64,000 nt of DNA, taken from positions 1-64,000 of the forward strand of contig NZ_AQXQ01000006.1 in the NCBI RefSeq assembly GCF_000376865.1, given 5' to 3'. A model generated the notes under the pieces. That model had not been told where the DNA came from. It was given only the letters and a program-made list of their open reading frames with translations, and did not search any database. This DNA is from Thioalkalivibrio sp. ALJ7. GTDB taxonomy: Bacteria; Pseudomonadota; Gammaproteobacteria; Ectothiorhodospirales; Ectothiorhodospiraceae. Below, piece after piece: positions 30,044 through 39,295 of this stretch; the first letter of the stretch is position 1; the number at the start of each line of letters is the position of its first letter. The translations under genes were made by a program, and so were the position numbers.

Positions 30044-32425
30044 TTAAAAGACCAGTTCGGGGTCTTGGCCGGTTTCGCTGCCATTTCCGCTTCCGCGCCC
30101 CGGCATGGCGTGGCCGCGTTCAGGGATCTGGTTCGGTAGCAGCCATTGGTTGCGGGCGCCTGGGGCGTCGTCGCTGGGTGCACGTTGACCATTGGGCAGG
30201 ATCGCGGTGCGCACGACGTCGTCGGGACGTTCCACCGGGCGTTCCGGCTGATCGGCAAGTACGTTCCCCATGAAGCGAGTCCAGATGGGCAGGGCCGCGC
30301 GGCCCCCGCTCTCACGCCGTCCCAGTTCGCGATTGTCGTCAAAGCCAATCCAGGCGGTTGCGACCAGCTCGGCATTGAAGCCGGCGAACCAGGCATCGCG
30401 GTAGCTATTGGTGGTGCCAGTCTTCCCGGCCAAATCGGATCGCCCCAGTTCCATCGCGCGGCGCCCGGTGCCGGAGGTGATGACGCTGCGCAGCATGTCG
30501 CTCATCTGCCAGGCAACGCCCGGCTCCAGAACCGGAACCGGGTCCGTGTACTGAAGCGCGCCGCCGCTTGCGACCAAAGGCAAGTCCTGTCCTTTCGGGT
30601 TCTCGCAGGGGGCAGGGCAGGCCCGTTCGGTGGCGGCCTCGTACAGGACTTCGCCGTCCACCGTCTCGATCCGAGAGATGATCCAGGGGCTGTTGAGTCG
30701 GCCGCCGCTGGCGAACACGCCATAGGCGTTGTTCAGCTGGAGCGGGGTGAGGGTCCCGGTCCCCAGGACCATCGAGAGGTTGTCAGGCTGTGCCTCCTGG
30801 TCCAGGCCAAAGCGGGCCAGTTCCTGGTGCACATTGCGGGTCCCCAGGGTGTTGAGCAGGCGGATGGACGCCAGATTGCGGGAGTTCGCCAGCGCCTCGC
30901 GCAGGGTGGTCTCGCCGTGGAAGCGCCGTGTGTAGTTTTGCGGTCGCCATTCGGCTCCGAGGGCGGGATCGTCAAACACCATGGGCGCGTCGATCACCGT
31001 CCCATCAGGCCGGTGCCCCTGACGCAGGGCCAATGAATAGACCAGCGGCTTGAAGGCGGAGCCGGCCTGCCGCTGCGCCTGTGTGGTTCGGTCGTAGCGA
31101 TTCTCGAAGAAGTCGAAGCCGCCCGCCAGCGCAAGAATGGCGCCATCTTCTGGCGATTGCGCGATGACGGCGCCCGTAACTTCCGGTTTTTGGGCCAGGC
31201 GCCAGCGGCCGTCGACGTAAGGGCGCACGCGAATTACGTCGCCGGGGGCGAAGTCAGGCGAGCCCGCCCATTCGCGATCTTCCGGCCGGATTTCCAGTTC
31301 CCCGATCGGACCGCCGTCGACCTGCAGCACGCCTTCTCCGGATGGTTCCAGGACAACGGCCGGGAACAATAACCGTCCATGGACCCCTATCGCCTTCAAG
31401 GCGCGCTCGCGGGCGTCGGCATCCTCCAGAGTGGTGGAGGGAATGCGCATCTCCGGGCCGCGAAAACCGTGGCGTTCGTCGTATTCCAACAGACCCTCCC
31501 GCAGGGCCTGGTTCGCGGCCTCCTGCTGGCGGGCGTCGATCGTGGTGTGTACCTGAAGACCCCGTCGGTAGGCCTCGTCTCCCCACAGGTTGACGACCAT
31601 CTGGCGAGCCATCTCGGCGACCCAGTGGGCATCAATCTCGGTGGCAGCCGTATGGCGCTCGGACAATACTGGCCGCGCCAGCGCTTCTTCGAAGGCTTGT
31701 TCGTCGATCGCACCGGTCTCCAGCATCCGCCGCAGAACATAATTCCGCCGGATCTCGGCGCGTTCGGGACTGGTGACGGGATTCGTGGTCGACGGGGCCT
31801 TGGGCAGGGCGGCAAGCGTGGCGATCTCGTCCAGTTCCAGTTGGTCCAGGGAGCGTCCGAAGTAGACCCGGGAGGCCGCTTCGATCCCGTAGGCACGCTG
31901 CCCAAGGTAGATCTTGTTCAGGTATAACTCGAGAATCTCGTCCTTGGTCATTTCCTGTTCCAGGCGAATGGCCAGGAAGATCTCCCGCAGTTTGCGCTCA
32001 TACGTCCGCTCGCGCGTCAGGAAGATGTTGCGGGCCAGCTGCATGGTGATGGTACTGCCGCCCTGGCTGCGTTCGCCGCCAGTCGAGACGACGTTGAGCG
32101 CCGCGCGCGCCAGGCCCATCACGTCGACGCCCGGGTGGTCATAAAAGCGCTCGTCCTCCGCGGCGATGAACGCCTCGCGGACTTGCTGGGGGATGGCATC
32201 CATTGATACGGGGATGCGCCGCTCTTCGGCGAATTCGCCCATCAGGCGTCCGTCCGCGCTGCGAACCTGCAGGGGCGTTTGCAGGCGCACATCGCGCACC
32301 GCATCGGCCTCGGGGAGGGTCGGCGCGTAATGAACATAGAGGGCCGCCAATGCAATGGACAGGCCGATTCCGGCTGCCAGAATCAGGGCCAGCAGCGCCG
32401 TAATAATCTTCAAGACCGGATTCAT
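30044..32425 (-). CDS. mrcA: Penicillin-binding protein 1A (bifunctional transglycosylase/transpeptidase)
   Basis: At 793 residues from ATG 32425 it builds and cross-links peptidoglycan. It has an N-terminal membrane anchor (about residues 7-30), a GT51 glycosyltransferase domain with the catalytic Glu90 in AAEDERFYDHPGVD and GGSTITMQLARNIFL, and an OB-like insert. The transpeptidase domain carries the active serine in GSAFKP, an SRN motif and AGKTGTTN. An in-frame start at 32479 would add 18 residues before the anchor and is less likely. It is divergent from pilM, the usual ponA-pilM arrangement in Pseudomonas. Confidence 0.95.
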   Translation of the reverse strand: MNPVLKIITALLALILAAGIGLSIALAALYVHYAPTLPEADAVRDVRLQTPLQVRSADGRLMGEFAEERRIPVSMDAIPQQVREAFIAAEDERFYDHPGVDVMGLARAALNVVSTGGERSQGGSTITMQLARNIFLTRERTYERKLREIFLAIRLEQEMTKDEILELYLNKIYLGQRAYGIEAASRVYFGRSLDQLELDEIATLAALPKAPSTTNPVTSPERAEIRRNYVLRRMLETGAIDEQAFEEALARPVLSERHTAATEIDAHWVAEMARQMVVNLWGDEAYRRGLQVHTTIDARQQEAANQALREGLLEYDERHGFRGPEMRIPSTTLEDADARERALKAIGVHGRLLFPAVVLEPSGEGVLQVDGGPIGELEIRPEDREWAGSPDFAPGDVIRVRPYVDGRWRLAQKPEVTGAVIAQSPEDGAILALAGGFDFFENRYDRTTQAQRQAGSAFKPLVYSLALRQGHRPDGTVIDAPMVFDDPALGAEWRPQNYTRRFHGETTLREALANSRNLASIRLLNTLGTRNVHQELARFGLDQEAQPDNLSMVLGTGTLTPLQLNNAYGVFASGGRLNSPWIISRIETVDGEVLYEAATERACPAPCENPKGQDLPLVASGGALQYTDPVPVLEPGVAWQMSDMLRSVITSGTGRRAMELGRSDLAGKTGTTNSYRDAWFAGFNAELVATAWIGFDDNRELGRRESGGRAALPIWTRFMGNVLADQPERPVERPDDVVRTAILPNGQRAPSDDAPGARNQWLLPNQIPERGHAMPGRGSGNGSETGQDPELVF

Positions 32426-32473
32426 GACAGTAAAAAAAGTGAGGCCAAGGTGAGAAGTCGCATTCAATGCGAC

Positions 32474-32501
32474 TTGCAACCTTGAAGTCGCGGTGTATAT
32501 T
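32474..32501 (+). promoter_or_regulatory. Candidate sigma-70 promoter for pilMNOPQ
   Basis: TTGCAA at 32474-32479 and TATATT at 32496-32501 with a 16-base spacer, about 70 bases before the pilM start. It is a good match at both boxes, in the divergent mrcA-pilM region. Confidence 0.55.
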
Positions 32502-32568
32502 GTGAACGAGCTAGCATACGTGATTGTAACGCTACCAGTTACTTTCGTTGGGGTATACAGGGGGATGT

Positions 32569-33636
32569 GTGCTGAGTCTCGGAAAATCCAAACAAGGGGT
32601 CCTGGGCGTGGATATCAGCTCAGCAGCCGTCAAGGTGCTGGAGCTGGCGCGACAGGGTAAGGGCTACCGGGTCGAGGCCTTTGCGGTCGAGCCACTCCCG
32701 GATGGCGTGATGGTCGACAAGGTCTGCCAGGACACCGAAGCCGTTGGGAATGCGTTGGCACGGGCCGTTAAGCGCTCTGGGACGCGGCTCAAGCAGTGTG
32801 CGATGGCCGTCCCTTCCTCCGCTGTCATTACCAAGACGATTCAGATGTCGGCTGGGCTGGGTGATGCGGAACTCGAGGGCCAGGTCTTTGTGGAGGCGGA
32901 TCAATACATCCCCTACACCCTGGAAGAGGTCAACCTGGATTTTCAGGTCCTGGGCCCGAATGACAAGAACCCGCAGATGGTCGACGTGTTGGTCGTCGCC
33001 TCTCGTCGTGAGAACGTCGACTCCCGCGTGGCGATTGCCGAGGCCGCCAAGCTCACCCCTGAAGTGGTCGATGTCGAGGCCTATGCCATCGAGCACACCG
33101 CGGAACGGCTGATGGAGCAAGTTCCCGATAGCGAAAACAAGCCGATCGTGGCGGTGGTCGATGTGGGCTCGTCGGTGACAGCCGTCTATGTGGTCAGTCA
33201 GGGCGAGGGTGTGGTCTACACCCGCGAGCAGAATTTCGGTGGGCGCATGCTCACCGAAGAGATCATGCGCCGCTACAGCATGAACTATCAGGAGGCTGGT
33301 TCCGCGAAGATGAGCGGTGATCTGCCGGCCGACTACGCCAGTTCCATCCTCGAGCCCTTCAAACAGACGATGGTCGATCAGATTCAGCGCCTGCTGCAGT
33401 ACTTCTATGTGACGCGCCCGCAGGACACGATCGACCACATCTTGCTGGGCGGTGGTTGTGCCGCCATACCGGGCGTGGATGAACTGCTCGAGGAAGCGGC
33501 TGGGACGCCGGTCTCCATTGCCAATCCATTTCGCGGTATGGCACTGGCCAAACGGGTCAACCAGGAACGCTTCGCCAATGACGCCCCGGCGCTAATGACG
33601 GCCTGTGGCCTGGCCATGCGGGGGTATGCGTCATGA
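32569..33636 (+). CDS. pilM: Type IV pilus assembly protein PilM
   Basis: The 356-residue FtsA/actin-like cytoplasmic ATPase forms the PilM-PilN part of the pilus alignment complex. Nucleotide-fold motifs are GVDISSAAVK near the N terminus and VAVVDVGSS near residue 195, with GGGCAAIPG later. The GTG at 32569 is chosen because GGGGG (32560-32564) stands just upstream. Its stop overlaps the pilN start by 4 bases. It is the first gene of pilMNOPQ. Confidence 0.96.
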   Translation: MLSLGKSKQGVLGVDISSAAVKVLELARQGKGYRVEAFAVEPLPDGVMVDKVCQDTEAVGNALARAVKRSGTRLKQCAMAVPSSAVITKTIQMSAGLGDAELEGQVFVEADQYIPYTLEEVNLDFQVLGPNDKNPQMVDVLVVASRRENVDSRVAIAEAAKLTPEVVDVEAYAIEHTAERLMEQVPDSENKPIVAVVDVGSSVTAVYVVSQGEGVVYTREQNFGGRMLTEEIMRRYSMNYQEAGSAKMSGDLPADYASSILEPFKQTMVDQIQRLLQYFYVTRPQDTIDHILLGGGCAAIPGVDELLEEAAGTPVSIANPFRGMALAKRVNQERFANDAPALMTACGLAMRGYAS

Positions 33637-34196
33637 TCTATATCAACCTGCTTCCCTGGCGCGAGAAGGCCCGCGAACAGCGGCGCAAGGAATTCTTTAC
33701 CGCGGCGGGTGGTGCCGCGGTTGTGGGTATTCTGCTCGCCTTTGCCGGTTACAGCTTCATGGGCGCATTGATTGACCATCAGCAGTCACGCAACCAGATG
33801 TTGGAAAGCGAGATTCGCCAACTGGATCGCCAGATCGCCCGCATCCGTGACCTCGACGATCAGCGAGAGGCGTTGATCGCACGGATGGAGGTCATTCAAA
33901 CCTTGCAGTCACAGCGCCCGGAGGCGGTGCACCTGTTTGACCAGTTGGTCGAGACGCTACCCGAAGGTACCTATCTCAACGAGGTTCGCCAGGAGGGGGA
34001 GAATGTTCGCCTGGTGGGTCGCTCCGAGTCGAACACCCGGATCTCAGCGCTGATGCGTCGGCTCGACGCTTCGCCCTGGCTAGGTGGCTCCAACCTGCAA
34101 ATTATCGAGACCCGTGAGGAGGGTCGCCTCCAAGTCCGTGACTTCCGACTGGATGCCACGCAGACCCGGCCGGATGCCGAAGAGGAGGGCTCCTGA
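33633..34196 (+). CDS. pilN: Type IV pilus inner-membrane protein PilN
   Basis: The 187-residue bitopic protein has the INLLPWREKAREQRR cytoplasmic motif that docks into PilM. One membrane helix (about residues 24-46, AAGGAAVVGILLAFAGYSF) is followed by a coiled coil and a small periplasmic ferredoxin-like domain. It forms heterodimers with PilO. It overlaps pilM by 4 bases and pilO by 1 base. Confidence 0.96.
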   Translation: MIYINLLPWREKAREQRRKEFFTAAGGAAVVGILLAFAGYSFMGALIDHQQSRNQMLESEIRQLDRQIARIRDLDDQREALIARMEVIQTLQSQRPEAVHLFDQLVETLPEGTYLNEVRQEGENVRLVGRSESNTRISALMRRLDASPWLGGSNLQIIETREEGRLQVRDFRLDATQTRPDAEEEGS

Positions 34197-34777
34197 TGGA
34201 TCTCAATGAACTCAAGCAGGTCGACTTCAACAACATTGGCGAAGCCTCCTGGGGTGTCAAGGGCTTGATCCTAGTCGTGATCGTTCTGGCGATTCTCGGC
34301 CTGTCCTACTACCTCTTCATCAGCGATCAGCGTACCGATCTCGAACGTGCGGAGAGTCGCGAACTTCAGCTTCGCGACGAATTCGAGGACAAGCAGCAAC
34401 GGGCCGCCAACCTCCAGGCCTACGAGGAGCAACTCGAAGAGATGGAGCGTATGTTCGCCTCCCTCCTGGAGTTGCTGCCGAGTAGTGCCGAGATCCCGAG
34501 CTTGCTGGTGGATATTTCACAGACCGGTTTGCAGGCGGGGCTTGAGATCGAGCTGTTCGAGCCGCGCGGCGAGAACCGTCGCGATTTCTACGCCGAGGTT
34601 CCCATCCGTCTGCGCGTGCGGGGTGGTTACGAAGACCTGGCGGAATTCGTTAGTGGTGTCTCGGCACTACCGCGGGTCGTGACCATGCACAACATGTATA
34701 TCCGCCCGGGCAATTCCGATAACGACTTGCTGATGGATGCGGTTGCGCGGACCTATCGCTATCTGGAGGAGAACTGA
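34196..34777 (+). CDS. pilO: Type IV pilus inner-membrane protein PilO
   Basis: The 193-residue protein has a short cytoplasmic N terminus, one membrane helix (about 22-43, GVKGLILVVIVLAILGLSYYLF), a coiled coil and a periplasmic ferredoxin-like domain (YEDLAEFVSGVSALPRVVTM). It pairs with PilN and contacts PilP to link the inner-membrane complex to the secretin. Start and stop each share one base with the neighbours (TGATG). Confidence 0.96.
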   Translation: MDLNELKQVDFNNIGEASWGVKGLILVVIVLAILGLSYYLFISDQRTDLERAESRELQLRDEFEDKQQRAANLQAYEEQLEEMERMFASLLELLPSSAEIPSLLVDISQTGLQAGLEIELFEPRGENRRDFYAEVPIRLRVRGGYEDLAEFVSGVSALPRVVTMHNMYIRPGNSDNDLLMDAVARTYRYLEEN

Positions 34778-35319
34778 TGAAACCTTCTTCCTCGCGAGCG
34801 ATTGGGCCCTGGTTGGGGCTTGTCCTGATTGGCGGCCTGCTGCTGTCGGGTTGCGCACAGGACAACCGTGACCTTCAGCAGTACATCGCCGAGATCAAGG
34901 AGCGCCCGGGGAGCGGGATCGAACCGATTCCGACTCTGGAGCCGCACGAGCCCTATCTTTACCCCGGTCATACGCGCTCGCCTTTCGACTCCTCGGTGAT
35001 CGCGCAGCCGGAACTGGCCGCAGCCGAAGGCGAAGCCGGCGATGCCGAGCTTGATGCCGATCGACCGCGCGAATTCCTTGAAGGCTTCCCTCTCGACTCG
35101 CTGCGAATGGTGGGGTCGCTGGAGCAGCACGGCACACGCTATGCCCTGGTGCGGACGCCGGACCGTGGCATCCAGCGTGTCACCGCGGGGAACTACATGG
35201 GCCAGAACCACGGGCAGATCGTCGAAATTACGTCCACCAAGATCAGCTTGATCGAAGTGGTACCGGACGCCTTCGGCGGCCACGTGGAGCGCGAGAACTC
35301 CGTGGCGCTGAGCGACTAG
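34777..35319 (+). CDS. pilP: Type IV pilus lipoprotein PilP
   Basis: The 180-residue lipoprotein has a signal with lipobox (LLLSGC, lipidated Cys at about residue 27), a disordered linker, and a C-terminal HR beta domain (LRMVGSLEQHGTRYALVRTPDRG...VTAGNYMGQNHGQI). It binds the PilNO dimer and the N0 domain of PilQ, bridging the two membranes. It starts in a TGATG overlap with pilO. Confidence 0.95.
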   Translation: MKPSSSRAIGPWLGLVLIGGLLLSGCAQDNRDLQQYIAEIKERPGSGIEPIPTLEPHEPYLYPGHTRSPFDSSVIAQPELAAAEGEAGDAELDADRPREFLEGFPLDSLRMVGSLEQHGTRYALVRTPDRGIQRVTAGNYMGQNHGQIVEITSTKISLIEVVPDAFGGHVERENSVALSD

Positions 35320-35337
35320 CGGTTGGGGGAGAAGAAC

Positions 35338-37491
35338 ATGATGACGAGTATTCGCCGCACGACCGGCACAACCAACAGGGGATTCAACATGGGTTCTTCC
35401 ATGCGCGCGTTCGCCGCCACTGTCGTGGCCGGCCTGCTGTTCATGGTGTCGCAGGGGGTGGCGGCCACCGAGCTGGAAGAGATTCGGGCCGGCAGTCTTA
35501 GCGGCGATCGGGTGCAGGTGAATCTCCGATTCTCGGATACGCCACCCTCCGACATCCGGGCCTTCGCGATCGACTCGCCGCCGCGCATCGCGCTGGACCT
35601 GCCGGAAGTGGGTAACGCCCTGCCGCGCCGCGAGACCGAACTGAACGTGGGACCGTTGTTGCGCGCCAGCACCGTGGAGGCAGGGAACCGCACACGGGTC
35701 GTCCTGAACCTGACCCAGGCATCCGAGTATCAGACCCGCGTGGAAGGTAACAACCTGATCCTGACGCTGGGACGTGGGGTATCCGAGGCGGACGCGCAGA
35801 CCCAGCAGGTCGTGGATCGCGCAGGTGAGCCGACCACCACAACGCGTAGCGCTCGACCGATGGAAATCACCGGCATCGATTTTCGTCGCGGTGGTGAGGG
35901 AGAGGGCCGCGTTGAGGTCGATCTGTCCCGCTCCGGTGCGGAAATCGATGTCCGCGAGCAGGCTGGCCGGATCGAATTGACCTTCCCGCGCGCCATGATC
36001 GATGAATCGTTAGAGCGGCGCCTGGATGTGGTCGACTTCGCGACCCCGGTCCATACCATCGACACCGTGTCCGAGCGCAACCGCGTCCGCATGGAGGTCG
36101 AGGCTCGAGGTGAATACGAAATCCTGTCGTATCAAAGCGACCGCCAATTTGTGCTTGAGGTGGCCCCGATCTCCGAAGCCGAGCGCGAGGCCCGCGCCCG
36201 GGAGGAAGAGGAGTTCGCCGGCGAGCGCCTTTCGCTCAATTTCCAGGACATCGAAGTACGCTCCGTCCTGCAGCTGCTCGCCGACTTCACCGATCTCAAT
36301 ATCGTGGTCAGCGATACCGTTGGCGGCAACATTACCTTGCGCCTAAATAACGTCCCCTGGGACCAGGCGCTGGACATCATCCTGCGCTCGCGCGGCCTGG
36401 ACAAGCGCATGGACGGTAACGTGCTCTATGTGGCCCCTAGCCAGGAAATCGCAGCCCGCGAACGTCAGGAGATGGAAGCCGCGCGTGATCGTCAGGAGCT
36501 GGAGCCCCTGCGAACCGAATTCGTGCAAATCAACTTCGCCCAGGCCGAGCAGATCGCTTCCCTGATCCGCGGTGGAGATGGCGGCGAATTCCTGTCCGAG
36601 CGTGGCAGCATCACGATCGACAGCCGCACCAACACCCTGTTGATCCAGGATACGCAGAGTCGGATAGAGGACGTTCGACGCCTCGTTTCGACCCTGGACG
36701 TGCCCGTTCAGCAGGTACTGATCGAGACCCGAATCGTGATCGCGGAGGATACCTTTAACCGTGAACTGGGGGCTCGTTTCGGTATCAGTGGGTCGCGCGG
36801 AACGGACCGGCGCACGCAACTGGGTGTGGGTGGATCCCTGGATGGAGCCAGTAGTGCTCGCGGGGCGCCTGGTGGGACTCCGTCCGGCGCCAGTGAACGA
36901 GCAGGGGGCGTTGCTCTGGGGAATCGTTTGAACAGCTCTCTCCCGGCTGGAAGTAGTGCCGGTAGCGCTGGTCTCAGTATCCTTCGCAGTGGCGTTCTGC
37001 TGGATCTCGAGTTGTCGGCCCTGCAGGTCGAAGGCCGTGGCGAGATCATTTCCAGTCCGCGGGTCATCACCGCCAACGGGCAGACGGCCACGATCAAGCA
37101 GGGTGAGGAGATCCCGTATCAGGAGGCGACCGCTTCTGGCGCGACCTCGACCCAGTTCATCGAGGCTGTGCTGTCGACCGAGGTGACTCCTCAAATCACG
37201 CCGAACGGCAACGTAATCCTCGACATCAAGGTGACCAAGGACGAGCCGAGCCAGCGTGTGATCCTGGGCGTGCCGGGGATCAACAAGCGGGAGGTCGAGA
37301 CCCAGGTGTTCGTCGGCAACGGCGAGACGGTCGTGCTGGGCGGCGTGTATGAGATCGACAGCCGCACCAATCTCGAAAAGGTGCCGTTCTTCGGGGATAT
37401 CCCGTTCCTTGGGAATCTGTTCCGCAACCGATCGACCGAGAATACCAAGGCGGAACTCCTGATCTTCGTGACCCCGCGCGTGCTGGACTAA
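35338..37491 (+). CDS. pilQ: Type IV pilus secretin PilQ
   Basis: The 717-residue outer-membrane secretin is the exit pore for the pilus. In order: a signal sequence (about 22-43, FAATVVAGLLFMVSQGVAA), two AMIN domains that bind peptidoglycan (about 45-260), an STN/N0 domain and N1 (about 290-470), then the secretin barrel with a Gly/Ser-rich insert and a C-terminal GGVYEIDS...KVPFFGDIPFLGNLF motif. The ATG at 35338 has GGGGAG before it. A later ATG (about 35389) could also serve because the signal lies beyond it. Confidence 0.96.
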   Translation: MMTSIRRTTGTTNRGFNMGSSMRAFAATVVAGLLFMVSQGVAATELEEIRAGSLSGDRVQVNLRFSDTPPSDIRAFAIDSPPRIALDLPEVGNALPRRETELNVGPLLRASTVEAGNRTRVVLNLTQASEYQTRVEGNNLILTLGRGVSEADAQTQQVVDRAGEPTTTTRSARPMEITGIDFRRGGEGEGRVEVDLSRSGAEIDVREQAGRIELTFPRAMIDESLERRLDVVDFATPVHTIDTVSERNRVRMEVEARGEYEILSYQSDRQFVLEVAPISEAEREARAREEEEFAGERLSLNFQDIEVRSVLQLLADFTDLNIVVSDTVGGNITLRLNNVPWDQALDIILRSRGLDKRMDGNVLYVAPSQEIAARERQEMEAARDRQELEPLRTEFVQINFAQAEQIASLIRGGDGGEFLSERGSITIDSRTNTLLIQDTQSRIEDVRRLVSTLDVPVQQVLIETRIVIAEDTFNRELGARFGISGSRGTDRRTQLGVGGSLDGASSARGAPGGTPSGASERAGGVALGNRLNSSLPAGSSAGSAGLSILRSGVLLDLELSALQVEGRGEIISSPRVITANGQTATIKQGEEIPYQEATASGATSTQFIEAVLSTEVTPQITPNGNVILDIKVTKDEPSQRVILGVPGINKREVETQVFVGNGETVVLGGVYEIDSRTNLEKVPFFGDIPFLGNLFRNRSTENTKAELLIFVTPRVLD

Positions 37492-37538
37492 CCATCACCC
37501 GCGGCTTCGGGCGGCTGCCGTCCGAAGAACTTTCTGAG

Positions 37539-37563
37539 AGCCGGGGCGTGTCCCCGGCTTTTC
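37539..37563 (+). terminator. Rho-independent terminator after pilQ
   Basis: The 8-base stem AGCCGGGG / CCCCGGCT has a 5-base loop and is followed by TTTTC. It lies between pilQ and aroK, so aroK may rely on read-through or its own promoter. Confidence 0.8.
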
Positions 37564-37595
37564 TTTGGGTGGCCCAGCCAGTAGCCTTGGCGTCC

Positions 37596-38138
37596 ATGCA
37601 GAACATCGTACTGGTAGGTCCCATGGGGGCCGGCAAGAGCACTATCGGTCGCGGCCTTGCGGGGCTGTTACGCCGCCCGTTCTTCGACACCGATCAGGAG
37701 ATTCAGCGTCGCACCGGCGTGGATATCCCGACGATCTTCGAATTCGAGGGCGAGGCCGGTTTCCGCAAACGCGAGACGGCGATGTTGGAATCCTTGCTGG
37801 AACAGGAGGGCGCCGTGATTGCTACCGGCGGCGGGATTGTCGAGCGCCCGGAGAATCGGGAATGTCTGCGCGACCAGTTTGTGATTTACCTGCGTGTGCC
37901 GGTGGAGGAGCAGTTCCGGCGGACGCGGCGCAACCGCAAGCGCCCGTTGATCGCGGAAGCGGCGGATCCAAGGGCCCGTCTACAGGAACTCTTCGAGGTT
38001 CGCGACCCGCTTTACCAGGAAGTGGCCGACCTGACCCTGGAGGGCAAGGGGCGCCGCGTGCGCGATGCGGTGCGAGGGGTTTGCGCGGCCCTGCAGATGC
38101 AGCGCCCGGACCTCTGCCAACCCCGCTCTGACAGCTAG
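37596..38138 (+). CDS. aroK: Shikimate kinase AroK
   Basis: The 180-residue kinase phosphorylates shikimate at the 3-hydroxyl using ATP. The P-loop GPMGAGKST is at residues 8-16. Shikimate-binding residues follow in FFDTDQEIQRRTG, the EFEGEAGFRKRE segment and the ATGGGIV motif. The ATG at 37596 is chosen because the P-loop position then matches the family. pilQ-aroK is the conserved order, but aroB does not follow: it is about 12 kb to the left on the other strand. Confidence 0.95.
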   Translation: MQNIVLVGPMGAGKSTIGRGLAGLLRRPFFDTDQEIQRRTGVDIPTIFEFEGEAGFRKRETAMLESLLEQEGAVIATGGGIVERPENRECLRDQFVIYLRVPVEEQFRRTRRNRKRPLIAEAADPRARLQELFEVRDPLYQEVADLTLEGKGRRVRDAVRGVCAALQMQRPDLCQPRSDS

Positions 38139-38144
38139 CGTTTT

Positions 38145-38180
38145 TTCACCACGAAGCACACGAAGGCACGAAGAAGGTCA
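38145..38180. repeat. Dispersed repeat, CACCACGAAG type
   Basis: TTCACCACGAAGCACACGAA... matches the outer arm of the palindromic repeat at 21574-21609 with about two mismatches over 36 bases. It lies directly after aroK and may mark a junction. No gene is visible in the surrounding 170-base gap. Confidence 0.75.
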
Positions 38181-38309
38181 AGGGCAATTCACAGGGAGAC
38201 TGGAAGAAAGTCTTGTTGGGTTGGAGGCGGTGCTCTTAGGGCTATTGTCTCGCTTCCAATCTTTTGTTCTTCCTGTTGATGTCCTCCTGTTGTGGTGGCG
38301 GCGCCTGGT

Positions 38310-38747
38310 CTAGTGGCGAGTTTTGTCGCCGGCGTTCGGGACGAACATGCCGTCTTGGGAGGGAGCGGCGCGGCGGCCGTGGGATGCGTGGTGGAACAGG
38401 AGTCGCCAGCGCGAATCCAGCAAGTGCCAGGTCTGGCTGATCAGGATGGTCCCCGTGGCGGCGACGTCCCCTGGGCGGGTGATCGCCTCCTCGATGACGA
38501 TACTAATAGTATCTCCGGTTTGGTGGCGTCCCACGATCTTTGGTTCGATGCCGATATTGAGCTCGCGGGCGAAGACCAGTAGCCAGCTCTCCATGACCTC
38601 GGCTACGCCGCGGTGGGCGCGTGGGCTACCCGGGTGGATGCAGACGATATCGGGGCGTTCGCCCCATAGCCGCATCATCTGTTCGATGTCGGCGGCGCGG
38701 AAGGCGGCATAGTATTCCTCGATGCAACGATCGACTTCCGCTGTCAT
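38310..38747 (-). CDS. SnoaL-like / DUF4440-type protein (145 aa)
   Basis: This is a small NTF2-fold protein: an N-terminal helix with YYAAFRAADIEQMMRLWGE, the conserved CIHPG segment (residues 36-40), a HRGVAEVMESW helix and a beta-sheet with TWHLLDSRWRLLFHHAS. Such proteins are often annotated as calcium/calmodulin kinase II association-domain-like or SnoaL-like; no reaction can be assigned. It shares these motifs with the upstream gene and overlaps its stop by one base, so they form a duplicated pair. Confidence 0.8.
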   Translation of the reverse strand: MTAEVDRCIEEYYAAFRAADIEQMMRLWGERPDIVCIHPGSPRAHRGVAEVMESWLLVFARELNIGIEPKIVGRHQTGDTISIVIEEAITRPGDVAATGTILISQTWHLLDSRWRLLFHHASHGRRAAPSQDGMFVPNAGDKTRH

Positions 38748-39157
38748 CAGTGCATGCCCCCGCTAGGCCACTCGGCCGTGGGTTCCGGGTCCGGACTGGC
38801 ATGGTGGAGTACCATGCGCCAGCTGTCCCCATCCTCGCGGTAGCCGTTGGTTGCCAGCATCACCCCGCGCCGCTCACCGTGGACGTAGAGGTTCTCCCGC
38901 AATACATGGAGCGCCAGGTCATCGCCATGGATGACGGTGCATTGGGTCCGATGGATGATGACCCCGCGCATGCCAGGAAGGATGTCGTCCCAGCTTTCCA
39001 GGATGATGTCCGTCCCCTGTAGGCGTTCCCCACCGGGGTGGATGCAGACGCACTCCGCGCTATCGTGCCAGACCGCGCGCATCCGCTGCGGGTCGCCTGC
39101 CTGAAACGCCTCATAGAAGGCCGTTTCCACGGACTCGGGAGAGGGGAATGTGGACAT
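38747..39157 (-). CDS. SnoaL-like / DUF4440-type protein (136 aa), tandem paralog
   Basis: The ATG at 39157 is preceded by GGAGG at about 10 bases; a longer in-frame start lacks support. It has the same NTF2-like plan as its neighbour: FYEAFQAGDPQRMRAVWHDS, CVCIHPGGERLQG, ILESWDDIL and GDSWRMVLHHASP. It is probably cytoplasmic and its function is unknown. It is translationally coupled to the second copy by a one-base overlap. Confidence 0.8.
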   Translation of the reverse strand: MSTFPSPESVETAFYEAFQAGDPQRMRAVWHDSAECVCIHPGGERLQGTDIILESWDDILPGMRGVIIHRTQCTVIHGDDLALHVLRENLYVHGERRGVMLATNGYREDGDSWRMVLHHASPDPEPTAEWPSGGMH

Positions 39158-39295
39158 ACGGGCGGGTCCTCCGGGGAACGAAGCACCATTGTCGCAGGCG
39201 GACCGGCCGATGACGAATGCAGGAGTGCGTCCGAGGGTGACGTCCAGGGCGCAAGCGGTGAGAATGGCGCCCCTTTCCACTCACATGGAGTCGGC

